Positions 1 through 9,223 of a stretch of DNA of 64,000 nt are shown here, in pieces (position 1 is the stretch's first letter; each line of letters opens with the position of its first letter). The notes under the pieces are model-generated. The model was not told where the DNA came from. It saw only the letters and a program-made list of their open reading frames with translations, and searched no databases. This DNA is from Burkholderiaceae bacterium (lineage in GTDB: Bacteria > Pseudomonadota > Gammaproteobacteria > Burkholderiales > Burkholderiaceae_C): positions 310,001 to 374,000 of the forward strand of contig CAJYPV010000018.1 in the NCBI GenBank assembly GCA_913776825.1, given 5' to 3'. The position numbers and the translations under genes were made by a program.

Positions 1-428
1 GCAGCTCGGGCTCCAACAGCGCCCGCGAGCAGAGCAACGATCCGCTCTACAACAACAACAACCAGATCAACAACGGCGCCGCCAACGCCAACAACGCGGC
101 GCGGACGCAGAACGCCAACGGCGCGACCAACGCCAACACGAACAGCAACACCTACAACCAGGGTCAGATGGGCCAGAACGCCCAGTCCCCGACCAATCCG
201 ACCAATCAGAACGCGCCGATGGACCAGAGCCGCACGGGGCAGACCGCCACCAGCAGCCAGAACAACGGCAACAACAACACGACCGACACCTGGCAGGACC
301 CGAACCGTCGCACCAACGACAGCAACATGAACGGGTCCAACATGAATGGGTCCACGATGAACAATGCGGATGGCACCAACATGGATGCCAACAACAGCTC
401 GCTGCCGGCTCGCGCCGACCGCAACTGA
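1..428 (+). CDS. Asn/Gln-rich low-complexity protein, 3' part
   Basis: The reading frame is open from the left edge (first full codon at base 3) to a TGA at 426-428, so only the last 141 residues are visible and the true start lies outside the window. The visible part is strongly enriched in Asn, Gln, Gly, Thr and Ser, with runs such as NNNN and repeated NMNGS blocks, and has no hydrophobic segment or recognisable domain. It looks intrinsically disordered. A strong hairpin plus T-run follows the stop, which supports a real gene ending here. I do not recognise a family and give no function. Small disordered hydrophilic proteins recur in this window (21812-22264 and 56717-57157), so it may be another member of that stress-protein class; this is inference. 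Confidence 0.6.
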   Translation, partial: SSGSNSAREQSNDPLYNNNNQINNGAANANNAARTQNANGATNANTNSNTYNQGQMGQNAQSPTNPTNQNAPMDQSRTGQTATSSQNNGNNNTTDTWQDPNRRTNDSNMNGSNMNGSTMNNADGTNMDANNSSLPARADRN

Positions 429-449
429 TCGCGCTGAATGAGCGCCACG

Positions 450-474
450 AAGCGGCCATGAGGCCGCTTTTTTT
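450..474 (+). terminator. Rho-independent terminator after the Asn-rich gene
   Basis: A perfect 7-bp stem AGCGGCC/GGCCGCT with the loop ATGA runs directly into seven T residues. It lies 22 bases after the stop codon. Confidence 0.9.
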
Positions 475-543
475 CGTCTGAAGCGGGCCCGCCGTCAACA
501 GCTTTGCCGATGCCGTTGCATCGCTTTGCGTTCACGCTGCGTC

Positions 544-591
544 GATGGCGATGGCGATGGCGATGGCGATGGCGATGGCGATGGCGATGGT
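544..591. repeat. GATGGC hexanucleotide tandem repeat
   Basis: Seven perfect GATGGC units (544-585) are followed by one GATGGT and then further GATGG-like sequence up to about 605. The array sits between the terminator at 450-474 and the sigma-54 element at 637-652, so it is non-coding and could vary in length by slippage, changing the spacing between upstream sites and the promoter. Confidence 0.9.
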
Positions 592-636
592 TAGCGATGG
601 CGATGGGCACAGCCTTCGACCCACCTGTCGCTGCGG

Positions 637-652
637 CGGCATGCTGATTGCC
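637..652 (+). promoter_or_regulatory. Sigma-54 -24/-12 promoter for the HAD/GT9 operon
   Basis: The element reads CGGCATGCTGATTGCC, with GG (638-639), exactly ten bases, then GC (650-651). The predicted transcription start is about 663, leaving a 35-base leader with GGAGG before the ATG at 698. Confidence 0.8.
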
Positions 653-697
653 AGATCGACATGACGACAAGTCTTCGCAACCTGGGATGGAGGTGTC

Positions 698-1264
698 ATG
701 TCCAAGCGTGATCGGTCAGGCACCGGACGTCCGGCGGTGTTCATCGACGAGGATTCCGCGCTGCTCAGCACCGCGCCGGAACACGCCGGCAGCCGACCGC
801 TGCTGCGCCCGCATGCGCAGGCCGCGCTGTTCGCGCTGGCCGCCCACGGCTATTCGCTGGTGCTGCTCAGCAGCCAGGCCGGCGCGCGATTGGCGCGCTG
901 GTCGGCGCGCGAGCTGGCCCAGCATCAGCAGCAACTGCTGGGATTGATCGAAGACGAAGGCGAGGCCGGCGTGACCGCCGTGCTGTCCTGCCCGCATCTG
1001 CCCGGACCGACCGGCAAGCCGCGCTGCGACTGCCAGTTGCCGCGCGCGGGCCTGCTGTTCGAGGCGGCCCGGCGACATGATCTGGATCTCGATCGCTGCT
1101 GGCTGATTGCGAGCGGCAAGCGGGCACGGCGGGCGGCACGCACCGCCGGCTGCCGCAGCGTGGTGCTCGGCGTGGGCCGCCATGCCGACACCGACGACCT
1201 GTTGCAAGCCGCCAAGAAGATCCTTCGCAAGCATGACCCGGTGCAGGGGATGGTGTCGGCATGA
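698..1264 (+). CDS. Degenerate HAD-superfamily protein (GmhB/HisB phosphatase-like)
   Basis: A 188-residue protein laid out like the D,D-heptose-1,7-bisphosphate/histidinol phosphatase branch of HAD hydrolases. Visible blocks are FIDED near residue 15 (motif I, DxD kept), LLSSQAG (motif II, normally VTNQSG), CPHLPGP...RCDC (the zinc-loop Cys/His cluster of this branch) and WLIASGKRARRAARTAG. In that last block the motif IV acidic residues of the usual GDxxxD are missing. The fold is therefore probably kept, but Mg-dependent phosphatase chemistry is doubtful. The ATG at 698 follows GGAGG at good spacing. The stop overlaps the next gene as ATGA, so the two should be translationally coupled, and a sigma-54 promoter lies just upstream. 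A better conserved HAD relative is encoded at 9174-9998. Confidence 0.75.
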   Translation: MSKRDRSGTGRPAVFIDEDSALLSTAPEHAGSRPLLRPHAQAALFALAAHGYSLVLLSSQAGARLARWSARELAQHQQQLLGLIEDEGEAGVTAVLSCPHLPGPTGKPRCDCQLPRAGLLFEAARRHDLDLDRCWLIASGKRARRAARTAGCRSVVLGVGRHADTDDLLQAAKKILRKHDPVQGMVSA

Positions 1265-2622
1265 GGATGACACTGCCAACGGCCGAGCGCGACACGCCAA
1301 CGCCCGACGCGACGCTGTGCGAAACGGCAACCCGCGACGAGACGACGCGCGCCCTGCCTGCGCAGAACGCGCCCGAGTCGGACCCGCCCGACCCGGACGC
1401 ATCCGCCCTGGCGCGCCACCGCCGCTGGTGCAATGTGCGCCGCGTGCTGTTGATTCGCCCGGACGAACCCGAGCGGCTGTTGCTCAGCACCCCCGCCTTC
1501 GCGGCCGTGCGGGACACCTTGCCCTGGGCTCACCTGACCTTGCTTGCCTCTGCGGAGGTGGTCGCGCTGCGCCATCACCTGCCGGTGGTCGACGAGATCA
1601 TGGGCTTCCAGGTGCCGTGGGTGGCGAGCGGTGCGGCGGCGCTCGCCGAGGAACCTGCGCACATGCGCGGCGATGCGGAGATGCATCTGGTGCGCCGGCT
1701 GCGCCGCAGCCACTTCGATGCCGCCATTCTGTTCACCAGCCCCGATCAAAGCCCGTGGCCGGCGGCCCTGGTCTGCCGCATGGCGGGCATCCCGATGACC
1801 TTGGCTTATGCGCGCGATCCCGCCCATGGCCTGCTCACCGATGCGGTGCCCGATGGCATGACGTTCAACGGCGCTTGGATGCCGGGCGCTGGCGACGCAG
1901 CCGCGTTCGAGGACGACAGCCGCCGCCAGCTCGATCTGGTTGCTCATGTCGGCCTTCGCACGACCGATGAACGCCTGCGGCTGCGCGTGCCGCCGCGCGA
2001 CCGTTCAGCGGCGCGGCAGGCATTGCTGCAAGCGGGTGTGCGCGAGGGGCAGGGCCATGTGCTCGGGATCCCCTCGCTGAGCGTCATGAGTTGTCCGACG
2101 GCGCTGCAGGCGATGTTGTCCGCGCTCAGCCGCATGGCCGATGAGATCAAGCGCCAGAGCGGCAGCGGCGACCTGGCGCCGGTGATCGTCCTGACTGCGC
2201 CGTCACCGGCGATCGTCGACGCGGCTCTGGCCGTGATTCACGGCCGTGCCCGTGTGCTGGTACGGGCGCCCGGCGAGCGCCGCCTGCCGGATCTGATCGC
2301 GCTCATCGAAGGCGCCGCTGGTGTGGTCGGCGACGAAGCGTGGGTCCTGTCGGTGGCCGCGGCGTTTCAGGTGCGGAGTGAGCGCCTCGGTGCCAGCGTG
2401 GCGCTCGCGGTCGACGATGCCACCGAGCGCCACGAGCCCATCGAAGCCACCGAAGCCGCCGAGGCGGCCGATGCGCCCGCCGTTGCGGACACCAACGACA
2501 TCGACCCCACCACACCGCCGCGCCGCAGGCCGCGTTCGCGGCGGCTCACGACAGCGCCGGCGTCGGCACGTTCAATCGCGCCAGCAAGGCTTCCAACTCC
2601 GTCGGATTCACCGGCTTGGTGA
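1261..2622 (+). CDS. Glycosyltransferase family 9-like (heptosyltransferase-fold) protein
   Basis: A 453-residue soluble protein. After a disordered N-terminal 60 residues, the block RRVLLIRPDEPERLLLSTPAF and the following VRDTLPWAHLTLLASAE resemble the N-terminal Rossmann half of ADP-heptose:LPS heptosyltransferases (GT9). Later blocks (RRSHFDAAILFTSPDQS, then AALVCRMAGIP) fit the same half. The C-terminal half has LIALIEGAAGVVGDEAWVLSVAAAF in place of the usual GGLTH nucleotide-binding loop, so activity is uncertain. The tail is Arg/Pro/Ser-rich. It overlaps the HAD gene by ATGA and overlaps the convergent kinase gene by 77 bases at its 3' end. A HAD plus GT9 pair suggests sugar or heptose modification of an envelope component; this is inference. 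Confidence 0.7.
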   Translation: MRMTLPTAERDTPTPDATLCETATRDETTRALPAQNAPESDPPDPDASALARHRRWCNVRRVLLIRPDEPERLLLSTPAFAAVRDTLPWAHLTLLASAEVVALRHHLPVVDEIMGFQVPWVASGAAALAEEPAHMRGDAEMHLVRRLRRSHFDAAILFTSPDQSPWPAALVCRMAGIPMTLAYARDPAHGLLTDAVPDGMTFNGAWMPGAGDAAAFEDDSRRQLDLVAHVGLRTTDERLRLRVPPRDRSAARQALLQAGVREGQGHVLGIPSLSVMSCPTALQAMLSALSRMADEIKRQSGSGDLAPVIVLTAPSPAIVDAALAVIHGRARVLVRAPGERRLPDLIALIEGAAGVVGDEAWVLSVAAAFQVRSERLGASVALAVDDATERHEPIEATEAAEAADAPAVADTNDIDPTTPPRRRPRSRRLTTAPASARSIAPARLPTPSDSPAW

Positions 2623-5392
2623 GGTGGTGGTCGAAGCCGGACGCCATGGCGTCCTGACGGTCCGCATCCTGGCCCCAGCCGGTGATGGCGACCAGCACCG
2701 GCCTTGGCGCGCGGGGCAGGGCGCGGATGCGGCGTGCGACCTCGTTGCCGTTCAGGTGCGGCATGCCGATGTCGAGCAGGCAGACATCGGCGGGCTCGCG
2801 TTCGAAGGCGCTCAAGGCTTCCAGTCCGTCGAAAGCCAGGGCGACGCGATGGCCTTGCATCTCCAGCAGCATCGCCAGGCTTTCCGCCGCATCGCGGTTG
2901 TCGTCGGCGATGAGGATGTTCAACGGCGCCGCAGGGCCCACGGCGTGGGCGGGGTGCGCGGACGGCGTGGCCGCCGTCCGCTTCAAGGGAATGCGCACGG
3001 TGAAGCGGCTGCCTTGGCCCGTGCCATCGCTGTGGGCATCGATGCCGCCCCCATGCAGCGTCACCAGGCCGCGGGTCAGCGCCAGGCCGATGCCCAGCCC
3101 GTCATTCACCCGATCGCTGCCGCGTCGCAACTGCGTGAACATGTTGAACACTTCATGCAGCGACTCCGGCGGGATGCCGATGCCGTTGTCGCTGACTTCG
3201 ATCACCACGTCCTCGGCGGGTGCGCCGAGGCTGTCCACGGTCGTCGTGATGTCGCGATCGGTGGGTGACGTATCGGCGGCCGACGGCTGCGTCCAGATGC
3301 GCAACCGGAGTTCGCCGTGGCGGTCGGTGTATTTGGCTGCGTTGGTCAGCAGATTGGCGACCACCTGCGACAGCCGCAACGGGTCGGCCTCGAAGCGCAC
3401 CGGGACCTCCGGCAGCGAGACCGTCAGTCGGTGACCCTTGGCATCGATCGCCGGCCGGGCGGTTTCGACCGCGGCCTCGATCACGTCCGACAGCACCACC
3501 TCGGTCATCCGCAAGGACAGCACGCCGCGCGTGATCCGGGAGATGTCGAGCAGATCGTCCAGCAGCAGCGCCATGTGCTGGACCTGGCGCTCGATGACCG
3601 CATGGCTCCAAAGCTTCTGCGCCTCGGTGGCCCGGGGTGAGGTCGACAGCCGCGCCGCCTGCCGGATCGGCGCCAGCGGATTGCGCAGTTCATGGGCGAG
3701 CGTGGCGAGGAACTCATCCTTGCGCCGATCCGCCTCCTGCAGCTCGTGCTCATAGCGTTTGCGCTCCGACACATCGGAGAACCACAGCGCGATCGATCCC
3801 CGCACCGGCGAGGCGATGCACTGGAAGGTGCCGTGCTCGGCCATGCTCAGCTCGAAAGCCCGGTTGTGATGCCGCTCCACCACGCTCACGCAGTGGTCGA
3901 AGGCCTGCGGCTGGGTGCGCCAGCAGCCGGGCATCAGACGCTCGAGCGGCTGATGCAGCAAGGCGGTGCGCGGCGCGCCGATGGCGTCGGCGGCGGCCGT
4001 GTTGAGGTAGGTGATCAGGAAATCGCTGATCGCGCCGGTGGCGTCATGGCTGGGCGTGAGCACGCAGAACGGGGCGGCCGAGGCCTCCAGCACCGATTCG
4101 AAACGGTGCTGCGAGGCCTCCAGATCCGCCTTGGCGCGCGCCCGCTCGGTATAGACGATGGCTTTGCGGGCGCACAGATCGGTGAGGGCAGTTTCGCGCT
4201 CGGTGATCTCGCGCGGCTGCGCGAACTGGATGCTGATGATGCCCAGCAGCTCGCCGCTTTCGCTGATCAACGGCGTGCTGTGGGACGCCCGCAGGCCGAC
4301 TTCCGCCGCCAGGGGCCGCAGGTCGACGCAGCGCGGATCGGTCTGGAAGTCGCTCACGACCACCCGTTCCCGCGCCCGCTGCGCCAGGCCGCAGGTGCCG
4401 CCGCCCGCCAGCATCATCTGCTGCAGCCGCGCCAGCGCGGCGCCGTCGTAGCCGCGGGCGGCCTCGATGCGCAGCACCGGCCGCGCTGGATCGGGATCGA
4501 CCAGCGACAGCAGCCCGTGGTCCGCCTGATGCAGCTCGACCACCGCGTCGAGCAGCAACTGCAGCTGCGGCTGCAGCGACCGGCTCTCCAGCAGACGGCT
4601 GCTCAGATCCTGCAGCCGATGCAGGTCCTCGATCTGGCGGCCCAGCGCCCGTTGCGTGTCCTGAAGCTGGTTCTCGACCCGCTTGCGCTCGGTGATGTCG
4701 ACGACCGCCCCGCGCAGATGCGTCAGGCGCTGCTGGTCGTCCCGCACCAGACGCGCACGCAGCATCAGCCAGCGCACGCCTTGCGGGGTCTCCCACGCGA
4801 GCTCATGGTCGACCCGGTCGCCGCCGCGTCGCAGCAGGCTGTCCAGCCCCAGCCGCGCCTCGGCCACCCGCGCGGACGACAGCTGCTGCAGCACCCGCTC
4901 GACCGGCACGGCTTCGTCGGGCAGGGACAGGCCGCACAGCCGAGCGAGTGGCGGCGAGAGATAGAGGGTGTCCTGCGCCTGGTCGAACTCGAACAGACCG
5001 ACCTCGGTCTCCTCGGCCAGCAGTCGCAGCCGGGCCTGGGCCTGGGCCGCGCGAAGCGTGCGCTGGCGAATCAGCTCACCCAGGCCGATCAGCAGGACGC
5101 CGTAGATCAGATAGACCGACAGCGTCACCCGGCTGTCGTTGTTCTGCCAGAAATCCTGGACGGAGACATCATCCAGCCCGGCGCTGGCTAGGCCGGCCAC
5201 CATCACCAGCGCGCCGGGCGCGCGGCCAAACCAGACCGCCGCCAGCGCCACCGCCGGCAGGAAGAACAGGAAGGGTTCGCCGTTGCCGATGAAGGGCCGC
5301 GCCAGCCACTGCAACACCATGGCGAGCAGCGCCAGCCCCACCACATAAGCCAGGCGTTGAATCACTTGACGGCTGGCGTCGCTGAACTGCAT
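2546..5392 (-). CDS. Hybrid histidine kinase (membrane, PAS-GAF-PAS-HisKA-HATPase-REC)
   Basis: A 948-residue hybrid sensor. The first ~120 residues hold several membrane helices (for example AYVVGLALLAMVLQWLA and a helix near YLIYGVLLIGLGELI) in a DUF4118-like arrangement. Next come a PAS domain (~160-255) ending in TERKR, a GAF domain (~285-420), a second PAS (~430-560), the phosphoacceptor H box FLATLAHELRNPLAPI, an ATP-binding domain with DNGIGIP and GLGIGLAL, and a C-terminal receiver with LLDIGMP (acceptor Asp) and LTKPV. All residues needed for autokinase activity and phosphotransfer are visible. The ATG at 5392 was chosen because the first membrane helix follows directly. No sigma-54 element is seen upstream. 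No output regulator is adjacent, so its partner is unknown. Confidence 0.9.
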   Translation of the reverse strand: MQFSDASRQVIQRLAYVVGLALLAMVLQWLARPFIGNGEPFLFFLPAVALAAVWFGRAPGALVMVAGLASAGLDDVSVQDFWQNNDSRVTLSVYLIYGVLLIGLGELIRQRTLRAAQAQARLRLLAEETEVGLFEFDQAQDTLYLSPPLARLCGLSLPDEAVPVERVLQQLSSARVAEARLGLDSLLRRGGDRVDHELAWETPQGVRWLMLRARLVRDDQQRLTHLRGAVVDITERKRVENQLQDTQRALGRQIEDLHRLQDLSSRLLESRSLQPQLQLLLDAVVELHQADHGLLSLVDPDPARPVLRIEAARGYDGAALARLQQMMLAGGGTCGLAQRARERVVVSDFQTDPRCVDLRPLAAEVGLRASHSTPLISESGELLGIISIQFAQPREITERETALTDLCARKAIVYTERARAKADLEASQHRFESVLEASAAPFCVLTPSHDATGAISDFLITYLNTAAADAIGAPRTALLHQPLERLMPGCWRTQPQAFDHCVSVVERHHNRAFELSMAEHGTFQCIASPVRGSIALWFSDVSERKRYEHELQEADRRKDEFLATLAHELRNPLAPIRQAARLSTSPRATEAQKLWSHAVIERQVQHMALLLDDLLDISRITRGVLSLRMTEVVLSDVIEAAVETARPAIDAKGHRLTVSLPEVPVRFEADPLRLSQVVANLLTNAAKYTDRHGELRLRIWTQPSAADTSPTDRDITTTVDSLGAPAEDVVIEVSDNGIGIPPESLHEVFNMFTQLRRGSDRVNDGLGIGLALTRGLVTLHGGGIDAHSDGTGQGSRFTVRIPLKRTAATPSAHPAHAVGPAAPLNILIADDNRDAAESLAMLLEMQGHRVALAFDGLEALSAFEREPADVCLLDIGMPHLNGNEVARRIRALPRAPRPVLVAITGWGQDADRQDAMASGFDHHLTKPVNPTELEALLARLNVPTPALS

Positions 5393-5531
5393 CCGGGGAC
5401 CTCGTTTATCAAGTCGGTGACCGCGCTTGAAAGCGTCTCAAACCGACGTCAAAAGATTGGACCATCCGAGGCCCGGACACACCGAAAAATGTCCCCTGAA
5501 TGAGGTTGAAATCGTCACCGAGTGTTCGTCC

Positions 5532-5547
5532 GGGCATGGGACTTGCC
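5532..5547 (+). promoter_or_regulatory. Sigma-54 -24/-12 promoter for the small exported protein
   Basis: The element reads GGGCATGGGACTTGCC, GG-N10-GC exact (5533-34, 5545-46). Its predicted start at about 5558 gives a 26-base leader containing GGAGG ahead of the ATG at 5584. Confidence 0.8.
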
Positions 5548-5583
5548 CTATGGGCGCGGCTTGCGTCGTTATCGGAGGTTTTC

Positions 5584-5982
5584 ATGCTGCTGCGTCATTC
5601 GTTGGGATTGCTGATCGGTCTGCTGGGCGCGGTGTCGTCGCATGCGGAAGCGTCGGGCAGCTTCCTGGAAGGCGCACGCATCGCCTCCCTGGTGAACGGC
5701 CAAGTGACATCCAGCCAAGCGCCGCGCGAGTCCGGTGCCGGCCGATCGGCCAAGGAGGCACGCCTCGCGTCCGAACCGAGAGGCCAGGACGGCAGCGGCA
5801 TCAACCCGGTCAGCTACAGCGTGCCGGCGCCGGCCGCCAACACCTCGCCTGCCGCAGCGGCGACGGTCGCCCCGGATGATGACCTGTCCGCGCCCTTGGA
5901 CCTGCGCAGCCTGCTGACGATGGTGGTGGGCCTGGCCTTGGTCGGATGGCTGCTGCAGCGCCGGAGGCCCGACGATGCGTGA
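5584..5982 (+). CDS. Small exported protein with C-terminal membrane anchor
   Basis: A 132-residue protein with a signal peptide (MLLRHSLGLLIGLLGAVSSHAEA), a Ser/Ala/Gly-rich hydrophilic middle, and a C-terminal hydrophobic helix LLTMVVGLALVGWLLQ followed by RRRPDDA. The order hydrophobic helix then basic cluster resembles C-terminal sorting tails such as PEP-CTERM or GlyGly-CTERM, but the PEP motif is absent, so a simple tail anchor is also possible. The start was placed at 5584 because GGAGG lies eight bases upstream and the signal peptide begins there. An earlier in-frame ATG at 5500 lies upstream of the predicted sigma-54 start. I do not recognise a family. Expression is probably sigma-54 dependent. 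Confidence 0.75.
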   Translation: MLLRHSLGLLIGLLGAVSSHAEASGSFLEGARIASLVNGQVTSSQAPRESGAGRSAKEARLASEPRGQDGSGINPVSYSVPAPAANTSPAAAATVAPDDDLSAPLDLRSLLTMVVGLALVGWLLQRRRPDDA

Positions 5983-6361
5983 GTCCCTGACCCGGCGCGT
6001 GCGGCGAAGCCGTGGCGCCAGGACCGTCCGGCAGCAGCGGCCTTCGAGCCGCTTTTTCTGCGGCCAACGCGAGAGTTCGTTGACCGACCGAGCCGGTTTT
6101 TGTTCGCGTGCGGGACCTGGCGGGCGGGCCTCAACCCAACGGCGAGGGCTTTCACAAGGAGCGCTGGATGTCACCAGAAAATTTTTCAAACCCGGTCGCG
6201 CAAACGACTGGCAAGCGGGAGCATTGCTGCAAGAATGAGTGATGGTGAATCAGAGGCCTGACACAAAAGTGGGATGAACTGCTGATGTTCATGTCGATTC
6301 GGCGTGATGTTGTTGCGAGTCGTGCCGATCGATACCGCTTGTCACACAGTCAATAGCAACT

Positions 6362-6394
6362 GGTGGCACGCCCTTTGACGGGGCGTTTGCCACC
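6362..6394 (+). promoter_or_regulatory. Inverted repeat overlapping a near-sigma-54 element, upstream of the enhancer-binding regulator
   Basis: The 463-base gap 5983-6445 holds no convincing gene. Within it, GGTGGCACGCCC pairs with GGGCG-TT-TGCCACC across a short loop. The same bases contain TGGCACGCCCTTTGAC, a perfect -24 half with TTGAC where TTGC is expected at -12. This could be a weakened sigma-54 promoter, an operator, or both. It lies about 65 bases before the GTG at 6446. Confidence 0.35.
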
Positions 6395-6445
6395 CGATTC
6401 CCCAGCGATTCCGCTGCGGAGTCTTCAACTACCAAGGATGTACCG

Positions 6446-7906
<1,461 letters not shown>

Positions 7907-7910
7907 TGCT

Positions 7911-7938
7911 CAGGGCCCTTCGGGGCCCTGATTGTTTT
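7911..7938 (+). terminator. Rho-independent terminator after the enhancer-binding regulator
   Basis: A perfect 8-bp stem CAGGGCCC/GGGCCCTG with the stable TTCG tetraloop is followed by ATTGTTTT, starting four bases after the stop codon. Confidence 0.88.
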
Positions 7939-8025
7939 GGGGAGCGCTGGGCCGAACGCTGCCTTGACGAGGACATCGCACGGACGCCACGCAGACCTCG
8001 CCCAGACCTCACGCAGACATCGCTC

Positions 8026-8041
8026 GGGCATGCGGACTGCC
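8026..8041 (+). promoter_or_regulatory. Sigma-54 -24/-12 promoter for topoisomerase IB
   Basis: The element reads GGGCATGCGGACTGCC with exact GG-N10-GC spacing. The -12 part is CTGC rather than TTGC. The predicted start at about 8052 leaves 20 bases to the ATG at 8072, supporting that start over the ATG at 8060. Confidence 0.68.
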
Positions 8042-8071
8042 TGATCCCCGCATCAGCCGATGGGGGATTCG

Positions 8072-9223
8072 ATGAGTCTGCGATGGGTGTCCGATTGCGA
8101 GCCGGGTCTGCGCCGCGTGCGCGCGGCCAAGGGCTTTCGTTATGTCGATGCGAAGGGCCAGCCGGTGCGCGATCCGGAGGTGCTGGCTCGCATCCGCGCG
8201 CTGGCCATTCCGCCGGCCTACGAGCAGGTGTGGATCTGCGCCCGCCATGACGGCCACATCCAGGCGACCGCCCGCGATGCCAAGGGCCGCAAGCAATACC
8301 GCTATCACGCGGACTGGATGGCCCTGCGCGGCGACAACAAGTTCGGCCTGCTGACCGAGTTCGCCGCCGGGCTGCCGCGGTTGCGCCGCCAGGTGCAGCG
8401 GCGTCTCGGCGATCGCGGTCTGGGGCGGGATCGGGTGATCGCCGCGCTGGTCCGCCTGCTGGATCGCACCTGGATGCGGATCGGTCATCGGGAATATGCG
8501 CGCACCAATGGCTCTTACGGTTTGAGCACGCTGTTGTGCCGCCATGTGAAGGTCAGCGGCGATGCGCTGATGCTGAGCTTCGTCGGCAAGAGCGGCGTGC
8601 GCCATCAACTGGCAGTCAAGGACGACCGCGTGGCGGCGCTGGTGCGCCGTTGCCGCGACCTGCCGGGCCAGGAGCTGTTCGGCTATGAGGATGAGCAGGG
8701 CGAGGCCCACCGCATCGATGCGTCCGACGTGAATGAATGGCTGGCCCGGGTGGGCAGCTCGACCTGCAGTGCGAAGGTGTTTCGCACCTGGCATGCCAGC
8801 GTGTTGGCGCTCGATCTGTTGCAGGCCCAGGCCCGCGAAGGCCGTGCGCCGGGCGTCGCGCTGAAGGAGGTGCTGACCCAGGTCTCCAACCGCTTGGGCA
8901 ACACCGTGGCGGTGTGCCGCAAGTCGTATGTCCATCCGGCGGTGATCGAGTGGGCCACTGGCGACCGGCTGGCGGAATTGCCGCAGCAGCCCTGGATGCG
9001 TCAGCCGCCCGCGATGGCCGGCCTGAGCGTGGCGGAGCGCCGATTGATCGGCTTGCTGCGAAGCGAAGGCCGATCGACGGGAGAGGTGGCGGTCCAGGTG
9101 GTGGTGAAGTCGACGCCGGCGCGCTCGGCGCCGCGGTCGAGTCGCGTGGCCCGCACGCGGGCCACGTCGACGATCAAAGCGGTGAAGGCACCGACGAGCG
9201 AAGCGCCGCGGGTCGCGGCCTGA
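8072..9223 (+). CDS. Type IB DNA topoisomerase (poxvirus/bacterial TopIB family)
   Basis: A 383-residue enzyme that relaxes supercoils by a 3'-phosphotyrosyl intermediate. It opens with the bacterial TopIB N-terminal domain (GLRRVRAAKGFRYVDAKG...). The catalytic set is visible: R140 in IGHREYARTNGSYG, K173 in FVGKSGVRH, R238 in KVFRTWHASV with H241 close behind, and the nucleophile Y286 in CRKSYVHP. A low-complexity basic/Thr/Ala tail follows residue 330. The start at 8072 is preceded by GGGGGA and agrees with the predicted sigma-54 transcription start. The 3' end overlaps the convergent HAD gene by 50 bases. TopIB is not essential in bacteria; control by a stress-linked sigma factor would fit a role in supercoiling homeostasis under osmotic stress (inference). 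Confidence 0.93.
   Translation: MSLRWVSDCEPGLRRVRAAKGFRYVDAKGQPVRDPEVLARIRALAIPPAYEQVWICARHDGHIQATARDAKGRKQYRYHADWMALRGDNKFGLLTEFAAGLPRLRRQVQRRLGDRGLGRDRVIAALVRLLDRTWMRIGHREYARTNGSYGLSTLLCRHVKVSGDALMLSFVGKSGVRHQLAVKDDRVAALVRRCRDLPGQELFGYEDEQGEAHRIDASDVNEWLARVGSSTCSAKVFRTWHASVLALDLLQAQAREGRAPGVALKEVLTQVSNRLGNTVAVCRKSYVHPAVIEWATGDRLAELPQQPWMRQPPAMAGLSVAERRLIGLLRSEGRSTGEVAVQVVVKSTPARSAPRSSRVARTRATSTIKAVKAPTSEAPRVAA

Noticed and set aside
5975..6238. An 87-codon frame overlapping the end of the small exported protein gene
   Set aside because: Arg/Ser-rich composition of a chance frame, no ribosome binding site, no family character.
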